Source of the DNA: Streptomyces sp. DH12
GTDB taxonomy: Bacteria > Actinomycetota > Actinomycetes > Streptomycetales > Streptomycetaceae
Reading direction: 5' to 3'
DNA length: 64,000 bases
NCBI RefSeq assembly: GCF_020873895.1
Contig: NZ_JAHWGT010000003.1
Coordinates: 218,473 to 282,472, forward strand
Shown: positions 30,101 to 37,804 of the stretch, piece by piece
How the letters are laid out: every line of letters begins with the position of its first letter
Numbering within the stretch: the stretch's first letter is position 1
Notes under the pieces: generated by a model
What the model was told of the DNA's origin: nothing
Seen by the model: the letters and a program-made list of their open reading frames with translations, nothing else
Databases searched by the model: none
Made by a program: the position numbers and the translations under genes

Positions 30101-33100
30101 CCGTGGCCCCGTCGTCGGCGGGACGTGTGGGGGTGTCGTCGAAGGGCGGCGGCGTGAACGCCGGCGTCTCACCGCCGGGCCGCTCCGGAGCCGCGGACGG
30201 GAGGCCCAGCAGACGGGCCACGACTTCGCCGGCACGCTCGTGCGTCCGTCCCAACGCCATGCTGTGCTCGGCGACGGTGTGCACGGCCGTGGCCAGCGCC
30301 GGGTCGATGCCCTCCCCCCGGCTGCCCCGCCGAAGCAGGTCCGTCAGCTGCCCGGCCGTACGCAACTGGCCGTCCAGGTAGCGGGTGTGCGCCGCCAGGT
30401 GCTCCGCCGCCGCACGGGCCAGCGGATCATTCTGCGCCGCCGGGGCCACCACGGGCTCCTCCGGCACGGCTCCCCCTTCCGGCTCGGCGGGCGAGACGGC
30501 GGACGCGGCAGCTCGGGCCGGCCGCGGCGGAACCGACGGGCGCAGGGCCTCCATCGCGAACATCGGGCCCTCCAGCGCCCGTGCGACCTTGGACGGCTGA
30601 GTCCTCTTCCTCCCCGCGGTCCGGGCACACGGGTCGGTCACGGAAGCGACGCGCCCCAGAACGGCCAGCCGCAGCGCCGCTTCCTTGAGCGCGACAGCGC
30701 CGTCCGCTCCCGGGCCGTGGTCGCAGGCGATCGCCTCCACCCCCCGGTCGCCCAGCGTCCGCTCCACCAGCTGCGTCAGGACGCGGCCTGGCCCGAACTC
30801 GACGAAGACACGTGTCCCGTCGGCGTACATCTCCTCGAGACGTGCCGCGAAGTCCACAGGCTCGACCAGCTGCCGGACCAGCGTGCGGCGGTCGGCGTCG
30901 GCCTCTCCGACGTACGCGGCGCCCGCGGTGGTGGAATGGACCCGCAGGGCGGGCGCGGCGAAGGCGGTCCCGGCACAGGCTGCCGCGAACGCCTCGGCCG
31001 CGTGTTCCACCAGTGGGGTGTGGAACGCGGCGGCCACGTCCAGGGGCTTCGCCCGTACACCGCGATCGGCGCACAGCTCGGCGAACCGGAGAGCCGACGG
31101 GGTCGGGCCGGCCACCGTGTACTGATCCGGGGCATTGCGTCCGCTGACTGTCATTCCGGGGACCTCGGCCAGCAGGGCGCCCAGTTCGCCGGGCGATGCC
31201 ATGACCGCGATCATCCGCCCCGGGTCGGCGTCGGTGCCGGCCGGCAGTTCCATCGCCTGCCCGCGAGCGCGGGCCAGCCGCGTGAACGCCCCGTCGTCCA
31301 GTACGCCGGCCGCCCACAGCGCGGTCAGCTCGCCGAAGCTGTGCCCGAGAGCGCTGCGGGGAGCGAAGCCCATCATCCGCAGGTACCGGTACTGGCCCAC
31401 GGACAGAGCCCCGATGGCCGACTGGGCGTGTCCGGTGCGACGCAACCTCTCGTTCCGGGTCTCCGCGTCCTCCGCCACCGGTGGAGGGAAGACCGCTCCG
31501 GCGAGACTGTCGCTCGGCGGGAAAAGGGCGTTGGCGTCGTCGAAGGCGGCACGGACAGGGGGGACGGCGAGAGCTGTACGCAGCCCCATACCCACGTACT
31601 GGCTGCCCTGACCCGCGAAGAGGGCAGCGACGCCCGCCTCGGGCGGCAGGGCCGAAGCGCGGTAGTGGATGCCCCGGGGGTGCCGCCACTGGGGCAGGTC
31701 CGGATCCTGCCGCAACCGCTTCGCCGCGAGGGCGAGCAGTTCGCCGTACTCCTCCTCGCCAGTGGCCACGAAGCCGATGCGGGTGTGTCCGGGCGGAGCC
31801 GGTTCACGGGCGGGGCCCTCGCCCGCCTCCAGACGGCGCAGCAGCTCCTCCGCGTCCGGCGCGTGCCACAAGGCCATCCGGGGGACGTCGTGCAGGGGGT
31901 GGTCGCGTTCCTCGCCGCCGCCCGTGTACTCCTCCAGAACGGCGTGATAGTTCACACCGCCGAAGCCGAACGACGAGACCCCCGCCCGGCGGACCGGCCG
32001 GGAGGGGTCGAGCACCCAGGGGCGGGCATGGGTGTTCAGGTAGAGGGCACTGCCCTCGCGGGCCGTCTGGGCGTGCGGCTCACGCACGTTGATGGTGGGG
32101 GGCAGCACCCGGTGGTGCAGTGCCAGCGCCGCTTTGATGACGCCCGCGGCTCCCGCCGCGGCCTTGGTGTGCCCGATCTGGGACTTCACGCTGCCGACCG
32201 CGGCGAAGTGACGCTCCTCCGGTCCGGACAGCACCTCGTTGAGAGCCGCCAGCTCGACGCCGTCACCCACCCGGGTACCGGTTCCGTGCGCCTCGATCAG
32301 CTGGACCGTCCGCGGTGGGCAGTCGGCGTCCTCGTAGGCCCGCCGGAGCGCCGCCACCTGACCCTCACCACAGGGTGCGTAGATGCTGCCGGTCCTGCCG
32401 TCGCTGGAACTGCCCAGACCCCGCAGGACGGCGTACACACGATCGCCGTCCCGTTCGGCGTCCGCGAGGCGCTTGAGCACCAGCACGCCCACGCCCTCAC
32501 CCACCAGTGTGCCGTCGGCCTCGGCGTCGAACGGACGGACCTGTTCGCTCGGAGACAGCGCGGGGGTCTTGCTGAAGCACATGAAGGACACGATCGCGTT
32601 GTCGGTGTCGCAGCCGCCGGTGAGCATCAGGTCCGCCCGTCGGCTCAGCAGTTCGTCGACGGCCGAGCGCAGTGCCGCCAGGGAGCTCGCGCAAGCGGCG
32701 TCCACGGTGTGGTTGGCGGCGCCCAGGTTCAGCCGATTGGCGATCCGCCCGGAGACGACGTTGCCGAGGACGCCGGGGAAGCTGTCCTCCGTCCATTTCG
32801 GGAGGGCCGCCAGCTGGCTCCGCACGACGGCATCGACCTGGTCCTCCGGCACGCCCTGGGACCGCATGGTCTCGGCCATCTGCGGGACGAACAGCCGTGC
32901 GGCCAGCGGCATGATGGTGGAGTTCGTCCCGCACACACCGAGCACCACTCCGGTCCGTGCCGCCTCGTACCAGTCCGCTCTGCCCTGCCCCGCGTCCTCG
33001 AGCGCCTCCTTGGCCACGACGAGGCTGAGGAGCTGAACGAGCCCAGTCGAATCCAGGGTGTTCGGCGGAATTCCGAACTCCAGGGGATCGAACACCTCGG

Positions 33101-33347
33101 GGGTCAGGAAACCGCCCCGCCGGCAGTAGGTCTTGTCCGGGGCGAAGGGATCCGGATCGTAGTACTGGTCCGTCCGCCACCAGCTCGACGGTACGAGGTC
33201 CGAACAGTCGCGAGCGGACATGATGTTGTCCCAGAAGGCGCGGACGTCGCCCGCTCGGGGAAAGCGTCCCGCCAGGCCGACGATCGCGACGGGGTCTTTG
33301 GCGAGCCGGCGGTCTACAGCGGACGCTTGGGAAGCAGTGTGTTGCAC
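27168..33347 (-). CDS. PUFA/HglE-like iterative type I polyketide synthase (KS-AT-ACP-KR-DH)
   Basis: 2059 residues. KS about 18-455 with Cys219 (VDAACASS), His354 (EAHGTGT) and His393 (SQIGHTKAAAG). AT about 570-880 with Ser670 (GHSFGE) and FHTPLVEHA. One ACP about 1135-1205, Ser1173 (LGIDSLKQIEIG). KR about 1480-1740 (VTGGAGGIT, SDYALANG). C-terminal double-hotdog DH about 1800-2040 with His in RDHCFAHVPVLP and Asp in ALADLLLQA. No ER, thioesterase or methyltransferase domain. The order matches PfaA/HglE-type synthases rather than modular PKSs, but only one carrier is present, whereas PUFA synthases have several. GTG 33347 follows GAGG. The product is unknown. Confidence 0.93.
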   Translation of the reverse strand: MQHTASQASAVDRRLAKDPVAIVGLAGRFPRAGDVRAFWDNIMSARDCSDLVPSSWWRTDQYYDPDPFAPDKTYCRRGGFLTPEVFDPLEFGIPPNTLDSTGLVQLLSLVVAKEALEDAGQGRADWYEAARTGVVLGVCGTNSTIMPLAARLFVPQMAETMRSQGVPEDQVDAVVRSQLAALPKWTEDSFPGVLGNVVSGRIANRLNLGAANHTVDAACASSLAALRSAVDELLSRRADLMLTGGCDTDNAIVSFMCFSKTPALSPSEQVRPFDAEADGTLVGEGVGVLVLKRLADAERDGDRVYAVLRGLGSSSDGRTGSIYAPCGEGQVAALRRAYEDADCPPRTVQLIEAHGTGTRVGDGVELAALNEVLSGPEERHFAAVGSVKSQIGHTKAAAGAAGVIKAALALHHRVLPPTINVREPHAQTAREGSALYLNTHARPWVLDPSRPVRRAGVSSFGFGGVNYHAVLEEYTGGGEERDHPLHDVPRMALWHAPDAEELLRRLEAGEGPAREPAPPGHTRIGFVATGEEEYGELLALAAKRLRQDPDLPQWRHPRGIHYRASALPPEAGVAALFAGQGSQYVGMGLRTALAVPPVRAAFDDANALFPPSDSLAGAVFPPPVAEDAETRNERLRRTGHAQSAIGALSVGQYRYLRMMGFAPRSALGHSFGELTALWAAGVLDDGAFTRLARARGQAMELPAGTDADPGRMIAVMASPGELGALLAEVPGMTVSGRNAPDQYTVAGPTPSALRFAELCADRGVRAKPLDVAAAFHTPLVEHAAEAFAAACAGTAFAAPALRVHSTTAGAAYVGEADADRRTLVRQLVEPVDFAARLEEMYADGTRVFVEFGPGRVLTQLVERTLGDRGVEAIACDHGPGADGAVALKEAALRLAVLGRVASVTDPCARTAGRKRTQPSKVARALEGPMFAMEALRPSVPPRPARAAASAVSPAEPEGGAVPEEPVVAPAAQNDPLARAAAEHLAAHTRYLDGQLRTAGQLTDLLRRGSRGEGIDPALATAVHTVAEHSMALGRTHERAGEVVARLLGLPSAAPERPGGETPAFTPPPFDDTPTRPADDGATALSLPKQSDPFGARPAAGDEPPVPSARSAFAELWAAEQGAAGVGEPTADPGEVDLAELEHVCRAVVAEKTGYDIDMIESGMHIQEELGIDSLKQIEIGAEIWRRYPAIGRDELYRFTEAETVGELTDMVRTVLTRTESRSELVITPMSADVGPTFVSLRRLPPVDVCVGLYPGRPCALLLDDGGELVTVLSGSLSALGWRTRLLALPGVTPAGGPGSAGAAALPDWDEGSLSSCLAELLADDPRVDLCVLPFSRGADDDAHRTIRRLCHAVLTTKHVLPHLQAAAEGGTRAALVSVTQLDGALGHAGTDGDVVQALAGGVGGLVKVAALEASTLFCRAVDLAPGLTTEQIGTAFAAEIADLATDVREVGVGADGSRRTPVLSRTPDPLLPPTGKDIELTEDDFLLVTGGAGGITSWCVRSLAARHACGYLLLGRTPLEEEPAWAAGLRTEEELRGALEERARAAGEDPLAPGTAAEIARHGRLLLARREIRSTLDALRVRGVEAHYVSADVRDAAQVASALAPYAARITGVVHGAGVLGDRPLRDAAADSVASVVETKVSGLHHVLDALDHDRLRHLVLFSSVVGVWGNLRQSDYALANGTLNTFACAFQAAHPGCRVVPIAWGPWDGGMADRIHEVFADAGVPVLTREQGTTHFMDRMAVGTEWSGTTVVGPATPFYRRIERLPSAGRTAHRAVTGLGEEPVLRDHCFAHVPVLPMTAAVGWGVHSVERALGGVRPVLTCEGFTIAQGVFLPPGHQERFRVDLVPREDPASVTVSVRDPEPDGTLRYEGVFRHAVEPGEAPRVALPPYRIDDAPHPAYGDGRLFHGPTLRGLRNVLTQEPRRVVLAARMSEPALADGAYAGQLYRPALADLLLQAALVTLVPRPGGARVPVPVAFERLELFTPLPDDEPFAIVVEAHETQSHPLFGECTLTAAAPDGLVHQRWTRVRLLWAAPEAIVRRVEQHAAPRSPSHARQGG

Positions 33348-33443
33348 CAGGACCTCGTGGTGTGGGCGGGGAGGAGGGGGAGGGGGTATACCGGCGAAGG
33401 CGAGCCCGGCAGTGGGACGTCGCGCGTTTCGCGGAACGATGCC

Positions 33444-34292
33444 TCAATGCCCGTCGACTGAGGCTGCGGCGGGCTGACGCGGGAACGTGACGCGCACGGT
33501 CGCGGGGACGCATGTGCCCACGAGGGGAACACGATGGCCGTGGCGGTGGAACAGCCGAAACGGTCCGGAGCTGTGCCGCGCGGGGACATGCGCCACGGTT
33601 GTCCCGGCGGGCAGTCGGGATCGCAGCCGTGCCAGGCCGCGCGGTGACAGGCTGCTGGACATGGAAGGGATGCGGAATCCTCCGCACCGTAGTCCTCCGA
33701 GCCGGGACAGACCGACGAACCACCACGGCGCGGTGTCGAAGAGCACGGTGTGGCCCGGGTATCTTCGCGCGCAGGCGTGGAGCAAGTCCATGATCTGTCG
33801 GGGCCGCAGGTACATGAACAGGCCCTGGGCGGTGATCAATAGCGGTCGGTCGTCCGGGACTTCCCTTATCCAGTCGGAATCGAGCACCGAGCAGGCGACG
33901 TGCGTGATCCGGTCCGACGGCGGCATGAGGTCCCGACGCAAGCGGATGACCTCCGGCATGTCGACACCGATCCAGCGCAGTCTGCCATCGTCGACCCGCC
34001 AGAACTGCGTGTCGAGTCCCTCGCCCAAGGTGACGATCACGGCATCGGGGTGGCGGGACAGGAACAGCCGGATCTCGGCGTCGAAGAGCCTGGCACGCTG
34101 CGTGAAGTAGTGGGCCATCGTGGGGGTGCGACGGCCCATGGAGGGGCCCACTGGCCCCTGTCTGCGCCGGATCTCCAGGAGGACCCTCTCGGCCACGGGG
34201 TCCTGCAGGTGGAGGCTGCGGTGGTGCAGCGCCCACAGCGCTGTGAGGCCGACACTGCTCAGCGCATCACCTGGCGGTGGTGCCTGTCCCAT
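33444..34292 (-). CDS. TcmP/Ppm1-like SAM-dependent O-methyltransferase
   Basis: 282 residues. The leucine carboxyl methyltransferase/TcmP pattern is clear: TMAHYFTQRARLFDAEIRLF, then VTLGEGLDTQFWR (SAM-binding glycine loop), WIGVDMPEVIRLRRDL, DRPLLITAQGLFMYL and PWWFVGLSR. Such enzymes methylate carboxyl or hydroxyl groups of polyketides. It is 96 bases upstream of the PKS on the same strand and probably belongs to the operon. ATG 34292 follows GAGAGGAGA. The loop reads GEGLDT where many relatives have GAGLDT, a conservative difference. Confidence 0.88.
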   Translation of the reverse strand: MGQAPPPGDALSSVGLTALWALHHRSLHLQDPVAERVLLEIRRRQGPVGPSMGRRTPTMAHYFTQRARLFDAEIRLFLSRHPDAVIVTLGEGLDTQFWRVDDGRLRWIGVDMPEVIRLRRDLMPPSDRITHVACSVLDSDWIREVPDDRPLLITAQGLFMYLRPRQIMDLLHACARRYPGHTVLFDTAPWWFVGLSRLGGLRCGGFRIPSMSSSLSPRGLARLRSRLPAGTTVAHVPARHSSGPFRLFHRHGHRVPLVGTCVPATVRVTFPRQPAAASVDGH

Positions 34293-34809
34293 GGGGGTCT
34301 CCTCTCGGTCGGGGACACGCGGTGAGACACCGCGCGCGAATGCGCCCCTACGCGTCCGCGCCCGCGACGCCAGAGGATCCGAGCGTCGTCTCGGCGCGAG
34401 CAACGGCAGTCTGCGAGCAGACGGTCCGACAGAACGTGGTGGCCCGTCGAGGATGTCGCCGACGGGATCAGGGACAGACGGACCGATACCGAGGTCGGCT
34501 TGTGTTTCCGTGGCGGGTCGTCACTGTCGTGGCGAATTGGCCTCACGAGGACATCGATATCCCATGAGGCGGCAATGATATGCCCTCGGCTCCGTGAAGA
34601 GTGCCGCTTTCCGGTCCGCATTCGCGCGATGGTCGGAAAGGCCCCCGGAAAGAGCATGCGAGTCTGATGACCGTACCGAAGGGCGGGTTGCGATCGGATG
34701 AAAGGACTTCGCGTTTCTTCACTCCGGCGGAAATGCGCTGAAGGCCGCGTGACGAGACCGTCGGCTGGTCGTTCTTCCAGTGCTCGATCTCGGCGGAAGG
34801 AAGCACACT
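34293..34809. other. Intergenic region, no supported gene
   Basis: 517 bases between the leftward methyltransferase and rightward DUF6230 gene. It is visibly richer in A/T than the surroundings, mainly from 34500 on, and must hold both divergent promoters. Short open frames here have no ribosome site or recognisable product. Confidence 0.6.
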
Positions 34810-35439
34810 GTGCCAGGGTTCACCCAGGTCCGGCATGGCCATCGCACATCGCACCCGCCTCGCCGGCACGATTGGTGGTTGTTCGCCGGCGCCCTGGTTT
34901 CCGGGCTGGCATGCGCTTTCGGCGCCGCGGCGGCCGGAACGGCTGCCGGGGTACCGGTGTCTTTCACCGTGTCAGGCACCGCGTTCAAGGTGTCGGCCAC
35001 CCGGCTCGAGGGCGAAGGCTTCATCCAGTACGCGTCACTGCGGGAGGAGAGGGAGGGAACCCCTCGCCCCGTCGCTCTGACGGGCATTCGATCCGCCGAG
35101 CTGAGCGATCTCTGCCAGTCCGTGGTCACTCCGACACCCGTCGGTACGATCACGATGCGAGTGACCGCCGGAGCGCGGCAACCGGTGAAAGCCCAGGATC
35201 TCGTCATCGACCTGCAGCAGATGCGCGGCGACGTGACCTTCTCGCAGCTGGAACTGGGTCGGGACGCCTCCGACAGCAGGGTGTCACGAGTGGCCGGAAC
35301 ACCTGGTCACTACAGTCAGCAGGCATCGGGCGTGACGATCCGGAACCTGCGTCTGCACACGAGCTCCATGACGGCGGGCACGTTCCAGCTGACAGGCATG
35401 AGCGTGTCGATGGGAACGGGGCGGGACGAGTGCTTCTGA
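34810..35439 (+). CDS. DUF6230 family protein
   Basis: 209 residues. A single membrane anchor near the N-terminus (DWWLFAGALVSGLACAFGAA, about 21-40) is followed by a beta-rich outside domain (PVSFTVSGTAFKVSATRLEG to the end). This is the layout of DUF6230, a Streptomyces family often labelled cholesterol esterase without evidence of catalysis. I see no esterase triad. GTG 34810 has GGAAGGAAG upstream. It overlaps the DUF6114 gene by 10 bases; the two families are commonly paired. The function is unknown, probably cell-envelope. Confidence 0.78.
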   Translation: MPGFTQVRHGHRTSHPPRRHDWWLFAGALVSGLACAFGAAAAGTAAGVPVSFTVSGTAFKVSATRLEGEGFIQYASLREEREGTPRPVALTGIRSAELSDLCQSVVTPTPVGTITMRVTAGARQPVKAQDLVIDLQQMRGDVTFSQLELGRDASDSRVSRVAGTPGHYSQQASGVTIRNLRLHTSSMTAGTFQLTGMSVSMGTGRDECF

Positions 35440-35798
35440 CGTCACGCTCCGGATATCGGCGTCCGCCCGAGGACCGCCCCTGGGCGGCAGCGATGTTCAC
35501 CTTCGCCGCAGCCGGTGTGGTTCTTCTCCTGCCGTTGGCGCGGCTGCCGTTTCTGGCCCTGCAGCAGACCTGGGGCGCACTGCCGCTGCTCACCGCGAGC
35601 GCGTGGGCGGTGGCCGGGGCCGACCTGCTGCGTCGTCCACAGCGGACCCGGACGGTGGGAGCGTTCATCATGCTGGTGGCCGTGGTGTCCTGGTTCACCG
35701 CGACGTTCGGAGGACTCGGGGTGGGCCTGCTCCTGGGCCTGGTGGGCGGCTCGCTGGCGGTCGCCCGGCGACCGCTGTCGGGCAGCGGTACTCAGTGA
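35430..35798 (+). CDS. DUF6114 domain membrane protein
   Basis: 122 residues with four probable membrane segments (AAMFTFAAAGVVLLLPLARL, TWGALPLLTASAWAVAGADL, TVGAFIMLVAVVSWFTATFG, VGLLLGLVGGSLAVA). It matches the small membrane partner usually found after DUF6230. GTG 35430 lies inside the DUF6230 gene, and the stop overlaps the next start (GTGA at 35795), so all three genes are translationally linked. Confidence 0.75.
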   Translation: MLLTSRSGYRRPPEDRPWAAAMFTFAAAGVVLLLPLARLPFLALQQTWGALPLLTASAWAVAGADLLRRPQRTRTVGAFIMLVAVVSWFTATFGGLGVGLLLGLVGGSLAVARRPLSGSGTQ

Positions 35799-36463
35799 TC
35801 CGTCTCCTCGCCCTGAGCACGGCCCTGGCCCTGGCGACAGCAGTGACCTCCCCGCCACCACCGCCGCTGAGCACCACCCCGACCTCACGCCCGCACGTGG
35901 CGGAGCGGGGCGAGGCGGAGGCTGCGAGGACCGAGTGCGAGGAAGGGCGGCCGGACGCGGGCATCCAGCCGGAAGGGCAGGGGGCCAAGGAACTGCTGCG
36001 TTGCCTGCGCCGGTACGTGGGCGTCGCGCCACCGCTCCGGGAGGCGTCCGACGAGGCGGCGCTGTCCTCGCGGCACCTCGCGCTGCGGGGCGTATGGATC
36101 GACATGGTGCCGCACGGCGGCGGCGCGACGCTGCGCTGCCGAGCGGCTCGGGTGGAGGCCGCGGACGCGGTCTTCCGTTTCCCGGGCGGCGACGGCAGCA
36201 CGGCCGGGGTGCTGCGGTCACCCCGGCTGGTGCTGCGCGGACCGGTGGAGGTACGCGCCCGGCACGTCCGGGGGACGTTGCTGGGTCTGGTGCCGGTGTC
36301 TCTGGGAGGGGCGACGCACGCTGTTCCGGTGGGGCCGCCCCTCTTCCTGCCGACGCTGGATCTCACGGACGTGCACATGCGCGTCGTGACCGTGCGCGCG
36401 GCGTCGGCGGACATGCCCGACGCCTTGCTGCGCGGGCTTCCGACGGAGGGCCCGGGCCTTTGA
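35795..36463 (+). CDS. Secreted protein of unknown function, third gene of the DUF6230/DUF6114 unit
   Basis: 222 residues. A signal peptide (VIRLLALSTALALATAVTS) is followed by a Pro/Thr linker, a segment with two cysteines (RTECEEG and LLRCLRRY) and a beta-rich domain (HLALRGVWIDMVPHGGGATL to VHMRVVTVRAASADMPDALL). Parts of this domain resemble the DUF6230 beta-rich domain in rhythm (V-x-V-x-A-x-R repeats), so it could be a diverged relative. GTG 35795 overlaps the preceding stop by 4 bases. I do not recognise a family. Confidence 0.65.
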   Translation: MIRLLALSTALALATAVTSPPPPPLSTTPTSRPHVAERGEAEAARTECEEGRPDAGIQPEGQGAKELLRCLRRYVGVAPPLREASDEAALSSRHLALRGVWIDMVPHGGGATLRCRAARVEAADAVFRFPGGDGSTAGVLRSPRLVLRGPVEVRARHVRGTLLGLVPVSLGGATHAVPVGPPLFLPTLDLTDVHMRVVTVRAASADMPDALLRGLPTEGPGL

Positions 36464-36723
36464 CGGCGGCAGTCCCGTACGCAGGGCGGCTCGTCGACGC
36501 GGGGATGCCCCTCCGGGCGCCCCAGACGACTCCGCCGCGCACGGGTACCGCTGCGGAGGCGGTGGCCGATCGGATGCGCGCCGAGCCCCACCCCCGTTCA
36601 CCCCACCGGGAAGCTCGGCGGACAGTGCCACTCGGCCCGGACCTTCCGGGCCCGCCCCCCGGCAGAGGCGTCACACCCACGTGCCCGAGCGCGTCGACCG
36701 GCTTGCCGGACGCAGATCGCCCC

Positions 36724-36887
36724 GTGAGCGGTCCTGCGGGTTTCGACCAGGCCGCCTACCGGCGCAGCGACGTCACCGCACGCTGCTTCCACCGCCTCGA
36801 GCAACGCGTGGCACCACCACCCGCCGCCACGACAAACACCCGGACCGCTACGGCGCCGCCGGCACCCCCGCCGGGCTCCACACATGA
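36724..36887 (+). pseudogene. Decayed C-terminal end of an IS5-type transposase
   Basis: One frame gives FDQAAYRRSDVTARCFHRLEQ, which corresponds to the IS5-family C-terminal motif of the form FD-x-x-x-Y-R-R-R-N-x-V-E-R-C-F-x-R-L-K-Q. After about 36810 the similarity continues in another frame as TRRHDKHPDRYGAAGTPAGL, matching the ATRYDK-like end. So at least one frameshift, loss of the DDE Glu context (ARCF for ERCF) and absence of the first two thirds mark it as a relic. No inverted ends were found. The bases 36464-36723 before it hold no supported gene. Confidence 0.6.
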
Positions 36888-36903
36888 GCGGTCAGAGGTG
36901 CCC

Positions 36904-37719
36904 TCAGCCCCGGTAGGTGAACCGCGGCTCGCGCCGCTCCAGGAACGCCGCGACGCCCTCCGCCCGGTCGCCGCTCAGACGGGCCTGCTCCGCCCAGTGC
37001 TCCTCGCGCCAGGCCGACCCGTCGGCGTACTCCTTCGCGGCGGCCTGCGTGAGCAGGGACCGGGAGGTCAGGACGCGCAGGAACGCCGCGACCCGCTCGT
37101 CCAGACCCCCGGCGGGCAGCAGCTCGTCGACCAGGCCGGTGCGCAGCGCCCGCTCGTCGTCGATCAGCTCGGCGGAGAAGAGCAGGTACTTGGCGGCGGC
37201 CGGCCCGACGAGGGAGGCCAGGCGGCGGGTGGAGGAGGCCGGGTAGACGATGCCGAGCTTCGCGGGCGTCACCCCGAAGCGTGCCCCCGCCTCGGCGAAC
37301 CGCAGGTCGCAGGCGGCCGCCAGCTGGCAGCCGCCGCCCACGCAGTAGCCCCGCACGGCGGCGAGGGTCGGCCGGGGGAAGGCGGCGAGCGCCTCCTCGG
37401 CGCGCACGGCCAGCGTCTGCTGCCGGTCGTCCGGCCGGCGCAGCGCCGAGATGTCGGCCCCGGCGCAGAACGTGTCGCCGTCGCCGGTGAGCACCAGCGC
37501 CCGTACGTCGCGGTCGGCGGCCAGCTCGGCCAGCAGCTCGGGCATCGCCCGCCACATGTCGGCCGTCATGGCGTTGCGCTTCGCCGGGTTGCTGATGACG
37601 ACGGTCGCCACGCCGTCGGCGACCCGGTGCTCCAGCCGGGGCTCAGCCCTCGGCGACGGCTCGTGCTGCTGGTGCTGCTCGGGCGGTACCTGCGACGCCT
37701 GCGGCTGCTGCGGCTCCAT
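36904..37719 (-). CDS. Enoyl-CoA hydratase/isomerase family protein
   Basis: 271 residues. Crotonase fold: VISNPAKRNAMTADMWRAM, the oxyanion segment DTFCAGADISAL (about 110-121) and VRGYCVGGGCQLAAACDLRFA. The first catalytic Glu of hydratases falls in the stretch GVTPAKLGIVYP, where the aligned residue looks like a Lys or Gly rather than Glu, as in isomerases or other crotonase members, so the exact reaction is open. The first 38 residues are a Gln/Pro/Glu-rich head that is not part of the fold. ATG 37719 starts it. Divergent from the DUF308 gene. Confidence 0.88.
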   Translation of the reverse strand: MEPQQPQASQVPPEQHQQHEPSPRAEPRLEHRVADGVATVVISNPAKRNAMTADMWRAMPELLAELAADRDVRALVLTGDGDTFCAGADISALRRPDDRQQTLAVRAEEALAAFPRPTLAAVRGYCVGGGCQLAAACDLRFAEAGARFGVTPAKLGIVYPASSTRRLASLVGPAAAKYLLFSAELIDDERALRTGLVDELLPAGGLDERVAAFLRVLTSRSLLTQAAAKEYADGSAWREEHWAEQARLSGDRAEGVAAFLERREPRFTYRG

Positions 37720-37804
37720 GCGTCGGATGCTATCCGGGGAGTCCGACCGTACGATCAAGAAGGGGGCGCCGCGACAGCCGTACCGAGGGAAGCGAGGCGC
37801 TTCG

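Noticed and set aside
27177-33461. A 2,094-codon open frame on the plus strand opposite the PKS
   Set aside because: It is the GC-rich antisense shadow of the PKS gene; its protein has no domain sense and the minus-strand gene explains the region fully.
34543-34869. 108-codon minus-strand frame in the A/T-richer intergenic region
   Set aside because: It overlaps the DUF6230 start, lacks a ribosome site and shows no family pattern.
36598-36885. 95-codon minus-strand frame over the IS5 relic
   Set aside because: The plus strand carries recognisable transposase fragments; the minus frame has no ribosome site or motif.
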